DNA from: a bacterium
Lineage (GTDB): Bacteria; Cyanobacteriota; Vampirovibrionia; Obscuribacterales; Obscuribacteraceae
Length of the DNA: 10,566 bases
Direction of reading: 5' to 3'
Assembly (NCBI GenBank): GCA_030431355.1
Contig: JAUIJG010000168.1
Location: 1-10,566, forward strand
In this document: positions 7,043-10,566 of the stretch, in pieces
How the letters are laid out: the number at the start of each line of letters is the position of its first letter
Numbering within the stretch: the stretch's first letter is position 1
Notes under the pieces: model-generated
Told to the model about the DNA's origin: nothing
Database searches by the model: none
The model's input: only the letters and a program-made list of their open reading frames with translations
Translations under genes and position numbers: made by a program

Positions 7043-8656
7043 TTGTCGGGAGATTTGGCTCCAGGGATAAACAACTCTTACATCCTCACCAGGTGGATCT
7101 TTGTCCGCTTCATCTCTTTGATCTATTTCCTTGCCTTTCTCTCCTTCTTTCTAGAGGCGCCAGGACTTTACGGCAGCCAGGGAATTCTTCCAGTGGCAGA
7201 TTTCATAGGCGCCAATTTCAACTCCGGTAGCGCAACTGCATTATCAAATCTGTTGGATTTCCCCTCTGTTTTTCTATTCTTTAATGATGACCAGGCCTTG
7301 CTCGCCATTCCGCTTCTGGCTATGTTCCTGGCCACAATCGCCATGGCTGGCATTATGCCTGGATTTTGCCTTCTTATTCTATGGTCTCTCTATCTGTCCA
7401 TAGTCAATGCCGGTCAAGACTTTATGTCCTTCCAGTGGGACATTCTGCTTCTGGAGGTTGGCTTTCTTTCTATCTTCTTTGCCTCCTGGAAGCCGATCGA
7501 TCTGCTTCCTGGTTTAGCCGCCAATTCAAAACCCGGGGTGACTGAAGTTCTTAAACGGTTTGAAAAACTCGGACTTATGGAAAATGGTCAACCATCAATA
7601 GCTGTGATCTGGCTTTTCCGATGGCTTGCTTTCAGGCTTCTATTTGCCTCCGGGCTGGTAAAGGTTGGAGACCGGACCTGGGATAGCCTGACAGCTATGA
7701 GCTATCACTACGAAACTCAACCCCTACCCACTCCCCTTGGCTGGCTGGCCCATCATTTACCAGGATGGTTCCAGAGTCTTTCTACCGCAGGAGCCCTGGG
7801 CGTGGAGCTTATGGTGCCGTTTATGTTCTTCGGACCAAGAAGCTGGCGATGGATAGCCTGTGTGATTCAGCTGGGGCTTCAGCTGCTTATTATGGCCACG
7901 GGCAATTTCTGTTTCTTCAACTGGTTGACGATAGCCCTTTGTCTTCTTCTTCTGGATGATAAACACCTGTATCGGATATGGACTTTCCTGCGAAACAAAA
8001 TCAAAAGATTGGAGTGTTTCGAGTATAGCTTTATAGATGGTGAATCAGACCCCAATTGGAAGCCCTCAAAGCTGAGGCTGATTGTTCTGGTGCCTCTGGT
8101 CTCGATAATCTCACTTCTCAGCGTTCACAATTTCATTCTTCTCAATCCGCTTTCTTTCTACATCCCAGGACCCATGCTGGCCATGGTTAATCGAGCCTAT
8201 TCTTATCATCTGGTAAACAGCTACGGACTTTTTGCCAGAATGACCACAGAGCGGCCTGAGATTGTGGTGGAAGGAAGTAGAGACGGTAAAAAATGGCTCG
8301 CCTACGAATTCAAATATAAGCCTGGACGGCTGGATAGAATGCCTCCTCTGATAGCTCCGCTTCAGCCCAGGCTTGACTGGCAAATGTGGTTCGCGGCTCT
8401 CGGCTCCCTCGATCACAATCCCTGGTTTTTGAAATTCTCCTATCGACTGCTCACCGACTCTCATCCGGTGGAAGCGCTTCTGGCAAAAAATCCGTTCAAC
8501 CAAGGGGGGCCGCCTCGCTTTCTTAGAGCCCGGGTCTATATGTATAAAATGACTTCAATTGAGGAACTCTTCAAATCCGGCAGATGGTGGAAAAGGGAGT
8601 TTGCTCAGGAGTATATGCCTGCTATCTCTCTTAAAGTTGGCGAGCAAAAAAAATGA
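7043..8656 (+). CDS. Lipase maturation factor (LMF1/LMF2) family integral membrane protein
   Basis: This 537-residue polytopic protein carries the hallmarks of the lipase maturation factor family. LTRWIFVRFISLIYFLAF is at 15-32, followed by PGLYGSQGILPV. The segment FQWDILLLEVGFLSIFFA is at 130-147, HYETQPLPTPLGW at 222-234, and ELMVPF at 255-260. The C-terminal soluble region has SYGLFARMT (393-401), ERPEIVVEGS (403-412), QPRLDWQMWFAALG (441-454) and WWKREF near the end. About ten hydrophobic segments precede that region. Vertebrate LMF1 sits in the endoplasmic reticulum and is needed for folding of dimeric lipases; the role of bacterial members is not established to my knowledge. The TTG start at 7043 is supported by a strong AGAAGGAGAG eight bases upstream, the best ribosome binding site of this operon. 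By analogy it may help fold or modify exported proteins, possibly the DUF3370 product. Confidence 0.93.
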   Translation: MSGDLAPGINNSYILTRWIFVRFISLIYFLAFLSFFLEAPGLYGSQGILPVADFIGANFNSGSATALSNLLDFPSVFLFFNDDQALLAIPLLAMFLATIAMAGIMPGFCLLILWSLYLSIVNAGQDFMSFQWDILLLEVGFLSIFFASWKPIDLLPGLAANSKPGVTEVLKRFEKLGLMENGQPSIAVIWLFRWLAFRLLFASGLVKVGDRTWDSLTAMSYHYETQPLPTPLGWLAHHLPGWFQSLSTAGALGVELMVPFMFFGPRSWRWIACVIQLGLQLLIMATGNFCFFNWLTIALCLLLLDDKHLYRIWTFLRNKIKRLECFEYSFIDGESDPNWKPSKLRLIVLVPLVSIISLLSVHNFILLNPLSFYIPGPMLAMVNRAYSYHLVNSYGLFARMTTERPEIVVEGSRDGKKWLAYEFKYKPGRLDRMPPLIAPLQPRLDWQMWFAALGSLDHNPWFLKFSYRLLTDSHPVEALLAKNPFNQGGPPRFLRARVYMYKMTSIEELFKSGRWWKREFAQEYMPAISLKVGEQKK

Positions 8657-8823
8657 GCAAAGCGGTAGCTCAGTTCCAATTCAACTGAATTTCCAATGGA
8701 ATAGCGGATTAATCTTTATCAGTCCGGGGAATAGAATTAGCGAAGAAATAATAGACCATGGATCGAATCTTGAAACGTTCGCGCAATTTGCCTGTGGTGT
8801 TTATGCAGGAAGCATTTGAATAA
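8653..8823 (+). other. Operon tail with doubtful short reading frames
   Basis: The stretch between the LMF stop and the terminator holds three short frames and no convincing gene. An ATG overlaps the LMF stop as ATGA and gives 11 residues, MSKAVAQFQFN, ending at 8688. A different frame stays open to a TGA at 8817-8819 and reads like ordinary protein (SEEIIDHGSNLETFAQFA), but it has no start codon of its own here. A third frame, ATG 8758 to TAA 8823, gives 21 residues (MDRILKRSRNLPVVFMQEAF plus Glu). One frame change near 8685 would join the first two into a protein of about 55 residues, so a decayed or frameshifted small gene is possible. The palindromes AATTC-AACT-GAATT and TTCCA-A-TGGAA lie at the start of this stretch. 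Confidence 0.2.
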
Positions 8824-8829
8824 AACTCT

Positions 8830-8862
8830 GCCCGGGCCTATAGGAGTAAGCCCAGGCCTTTT
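8830..8862 (+). terminator. Rho-independent terminator closing the DUF3370-LMF operon
   Basis: GCCCGGGC (8830-8837) pairs with GCCCAGGC (8850-8857) as an eight-base GC-rich stem with one C-A mismatch and a 12-base loop. CTTTTG follows. It lies 174 bases after the LMF stop and well before the hpf gene, so the two units are probably transcribed separately. Confidence 0.7.
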
Positions 8863-9050
8863 GTCTATTACCTACCTGTAGTAACGGATGCTAAATGACT
8901 ATAGCAATCTCGAAGATTGACCGCAAAACCGACTCCTCAGACTTTAATTCTTTTTGTGCACGCCATACAAAAAGGGGATGTCGTTCACCCACAGATAGCC
9001 AGATCTTTTTTTCGAAGTAATAGATCTTGGACAAAAAGGAGTCCAACTGT
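8863..9050 (+). promoter_or_regulatory. Leader region of the hpf gene with an inverted repeat
   Basis: This gap should hold the hpf promoter, but I find no pair of consensus hexamers at proper spacing. TTGACC (8917-8922) and TTTAAT (8943-8948) are 20 bases apart, which is too far for a standard promoter. A perfect eight-base inverted repeat, CTTTTTGT (8950-8957) and ACAAAAAG (8967-8974), with a nine-base spacer could form an RNA hairpin or an operator. AGATCT occurs at 9001-9006 and 9022-9027; as a self-complementary hexamer it could form a second stem. AAGGAG at 9037-9042, eight bases before ATG 9051, is the ribosome binding site. Confidence 0.4.
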
Positions 9051-9608
9051 ATGAATTATCCTATTCAAGTTGTCTTTAGAAATATGGAACGCTCCGATAA
9101 ACTCGAGCAGTTGATCAATGAAAAAGCAGAGAAGCTGGAGCGTGTATTCGATCGAATCAGTCGAATGAGAGTGACTGTGGAGATTCCCCACAAACACCAT
9201 AAACATGGAAATAAGTACCAGGTCTCCATAGATCTGAGTGTGCCCGAAAAAGACATAGTCGTCTGCCGGGATACAAATGGTGACCACACCACAGTAGAGA
9301 GTGTCTACAAGGTGACCAAGGAAGCTTTCGAAGCAGCCAAAAGGCAGCTGGAAGACTATGTGAGAAAGAGAAGAGGTGATGTTAAAACTCCGGCAGCTTC
9401 AATGCCTTCCGCTAAGATTTCCCAGATGTTTGAGGACTATGGATTTCTTGAGACTCTGGACGGCAGAGAGGTTTACTTCCACTCCAACTCCGTGGTCAAC
9501 AACAAATTCGATAAGCTGGCTGTCGGCATCGAAGTTTCATACGTTGAGAGGATGGGAGATGAAGGTCCCCAGGCCAGCACAGTGAAAGTAAAGGCCAAAT
9601 CCGGCTAA
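9051..9608 (+). CDS. hpf: Ribosome hibernation factor HPF/RaiA fused to a cold-shock-like domain
   Basis: This 185-residue protein should bind the small ribosomal subunit in stress or stationary phase and hold ribosomes inactive. Residues 1-105 follow the HPF/RaiA fold pattern: PIQVVFRNME, an amphipathic helix with EKAEKLERVFDRI, the strand MRVTVEIPHKHHKHG, YQVSIDLSVP, and a final helix EAFEAAKRQLEDYVRKR. A linker (RGDVKTPAASMPS) leads to a cold-shock-like domain at about 121-182. That domain has DYGFLE (129-134) in the RNP1 position and VYFH (141-144) in the RNP2 position, ending in GPQASTVKV. This fusion is known in other bacteria and differs from the long-HPF dimerisation tail. The start is ATG 9051, with AAGGAG eight bases upstream; an in-frame TTG at 9027 has no such site. 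The gene stands alone between two terminators. Confidence 0.92.
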   Translation: MNYPIQVVFRNMERSDKLEQLINEKAEKLERVFDRISRMRVTVEIPHKHHKHGNKYQVSIDLSVPEKDIVVCRDTNGDHTTVESVYKVTKEAFEAAKRQLEDYVRKRRGDVKTPAASMPSAKISQMFEDYGFLETLDGREVYFHSNSVVNNKFDKLAVGIEVSYVERMGDEGPQASTVKVKAKSG

Positions 9609-9641
9609 GAACTTTTTTACCGCTAACGCACAAAGGAGAGG

Positions 9642-9675
9642 CGCAGGGGAATTAACCACCCTGCGTTTCTTCTTT
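9642..9675 (+). terminator. Rho-independent terminator after hpf
   Basis: CGCAGGG (9642-9648) and CCCTGCG (9659-9665) form a perfect seven-base stem with a ten-base loop. A T-rich run, TTTCTTCTTTC, follows. A weaker second hairpin, AGTCGG (9691-9696) with CCGGCT (9702-9707) and a short T run, lies just beyond it, at the end of the converging gene. This fits the need to separate hpf from the opposing gene. Confidence 0.75.
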
Positions 9676-9696
9676 CTTACTCAAATGTTCAGTCGG

Positions 9697-10470
9697 TCAA
9701 GCCGGCTTTTGACTCTGGATGGAAGTAGCCAGCTCTGCCATCACTTCGAATATGGTTTTAACCCTTACGATTCTGGAGCCCGCATCACTGACGCTGTCAA
9801 ACAAACTCAAGCCTGTCTGCTCCAGTTCTATGCGGTCTACCTGACTATGTTCGGTTAAGTGTTCCAGAAGTTCCATTCTTCTCTGGTCGGCCAGGATGAA
9901 ATCAGCTTCGTCGGTGGACTCTTTTGGAGTAAAAACTGTTAATCGCCCTTTTAGAATTGGTCTCTGCCTGTGTCTTTGTAAAGGATCTTCTATAGTATTC
10001 TGCCTGGAATTCTGCCTGGATTTCAGATTTGATTTTTCTATAAAATTCTGTTCGTTCTCGTTAGAACAACTGTCTTGAACTCTCTCTTCTCCTAATTGCT
10101 CCTGGGGGATTATGGTCATGGTGTGTTCGTTCTGAAACTGAATTTTGTATATATGACCCTTTACGGAGTCTCCGGAATACCCGGCGGATTCGGTGTTTTG
10201 CCTGGACAAAATGGTAACTGATAATGGAAATCCTTTATAGAATCCGGAAATTTCAATCTTGCCTTCAGCATCCATTTTACGGTTCGCGTCTTCTATGCTT
10301 AAGCACTGCGGCTTATCGTCAAAAAGCAAGAAGAAAACATGGGTTCTTGTATCTGCTGTTTCACGAAAGAGGTTATCGATGTCACGATTTTGCTTGCGCC
10401 AGGTAAGATAGCAAATCAGCACCATAAAGAGTATCAAAGCCAGATAGATCAGGTTGTTGTAATCCGTCAT
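9697..10470 (-). CDS. Membrane-anchored protein of unknown function
   Basis: This 257-residue protein has one N-terminal membrane helix (about 8-23, IYLALILFMVLICYLT) followed directly by basic residues (WRKQNR), so the rest is probably cytoplasmic. Residues 43-125 look like a folded alpha/beta region, with FFLLFDD and GFYKGFPLSVTI. A polar stretch at about 126-170 is rich in Glu, Asn, Gln and Arg and carries SRQNSRQN, encoded by a 12-base tandem duplication. The last part (175-250) has LKGRLTVFTP, ADQRRMELLEHLTEHSQ and FEVMAELATSI, suggesting a second ordered region. I do not recognise a family. ATG 10470 has AGGG only about five bases upstream, a modest site. The gene converges with hpf and follows another minus-strand gene after 22 bases, so the two may be cotranscribed. 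Confidence 0.75.
   Translation of the reverse strand: MTDYNNLIYLALILFMVLICYLTWRKQNRDIDNLFRETADTRTHVFFLLFDDKPQCLSIEDANRKMDAEGKIEISGFYKGFPLSVTILSRQNTESAGYSGDSVKGHIYKIQFQNEHTMTIIPQEQLGEERVQDSCSNENEQNFIEKSNLKSRQNSRQNTIEDPLQRHRQRPILKGRLTVFTPKESTDEADFILADQRRMELLEHLTEHSQVDRIELEQTGLSLFDSVSDAGSRIVRVKTIFEVMAELATSIQSQKPA
9997..10020. repeat. 12-base tandem duplication inside the membrane-anchored protein gene
   Basis: ATTCTGCCTGGA is present twice, back to back (9997-10008 and 10009-10020). Its length is a multiple of three, so the frame is kept and it adds a second copy of four residues in the polar linker (the SRQN repeat). A recent slippage event in a tolerant region is the simplest explanation. Confidence 0.8.
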
Positions 10471-10492
10471 TCACCCTGGTTCCATACAAAAT

Positions 10493-10566
10493 TCAACTTG
10501 ACACGTTTATGCCAGAAGCCAATTTCCTGACATGATCTAGAAGTTCTTCCTGATCGGAAGTGCCAG
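10493..10566 (-). CDS. C-terminal fragment of an unknown protein
   Basis: One minus-strand frame entering from the window edge reads 23 residues, including TSDQEELLDHVRKLASG, and stops at a TGA at 10493-10495. The sequence looks like an amphipathic acidic helix at a protein end. A second frame is also open and would stop at the ATGA of the next gene, but its residues (WHFRSGRTSRSCQ, then HKRVKLNFVW) look less protein-like. I prefer the first frame. Nothing can be said of function. Confidence 0.5.
   Translation of the reverse strand, partial: GTSDQEELLDHVRKLASGINVSS

Noticed and set aside
8111..8503. Minus-strand open frame of 130 codons opposite the LMF gene
   Set aside because: It is antisense to the most conserved C-terminal LMF motifs, so the plus-strand reading is certain.
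8660..8768. tRNA-like pieces: GCGGTAGCTCAG followed by GGATCGAATC
   Set aside because: The two pieces are about 97 bases apart, too far for a normal tRNA, and I find no matching acceptor or anticodon stem.
8917..8948. TTGACC and TTTAAT as an hpf promoter
   Set aside because: The spacer is 20 bases, outside the usual 16-18 range for the housekeeping sigma factor.
1..10566. CRISPR arrays, insertion sequences, integrase genes and phage genes
   Set aside because: No regularly spaced repeats, transposase-like protein or flanking terminal repeats were found on either strand.

Overview
The window most likely comes from a Gram-negative-type bacterium of the cyanobacterial phylum, probably a non-photosynthetic relative (Vampirovibrionia/Melainabacteria, for example the Obscuribacterales). 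The main reason is a secreted protein at 4661-6139 that reads as DUF3370, a family I know mainly from Cyanobacteria. A NatB-type permease fused to a CPBP protease domain fits but does not prove this. Base composition looks balanced, and start codons are mixed ATG, GTG and TTG, several with clear Shine-Dalgarno sequences. The placement is inference from protein families; there is no rRNA gene in the window.

Layout. (1) 1-326, minus strand: the N-terminal part of an acidic, Ser/Asp/Asn-rich protein that I do not recognise. (2) 416-4503, minus strand: a tight three-gene ABC-2 exporter operon, in transcription order an ABC permease, a NatA-type ATPase, and a NatB-type permease whose C-terminus is a CPBP intramembrane protease domain. 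(3) 4504-4660: a divergent intergenic region with a TATAAT element overlapping a short direct repeat. (4) 4661-8656, plus strand: a four-gene run separated by 10-23 bases. It encodes a signal-peptide DUF3370 protein, an FCP1/NIF-type HAD phosphatase, an 85-residue two-helix membrane protein, and a lipase maturation factor (LMF) family membrane protein. It closes with a hairpin terminator at 8830-8862. (5) 9051-9608, plus strand: a ribosome hibernation factor (HPF/RaiA) fused to a cold-shock-like domain, with its own leader and terminator. (6) 9697-10566, minus strand: a membrane-anchored protein of unknown function, preceded by the last codons of another gene.

How the genes may work together. 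The two divergent operons at 4503/4661 both concern the cell envelope: one a membrane exporter with a built-in protease-like domain, the other a secreted protein with an LMF-type membrane protein. The HPF gene is a separate stress and stationary-phase unit. The most unusual feature is the plus-strand operon, which pairs two families best studied in eukaryotes (FCP/SCP-type phosphatase and LMF1) with a cyanobacterial secreted protein. No CRISPR array, insertion sequence, tRNA or rRNA was seen.
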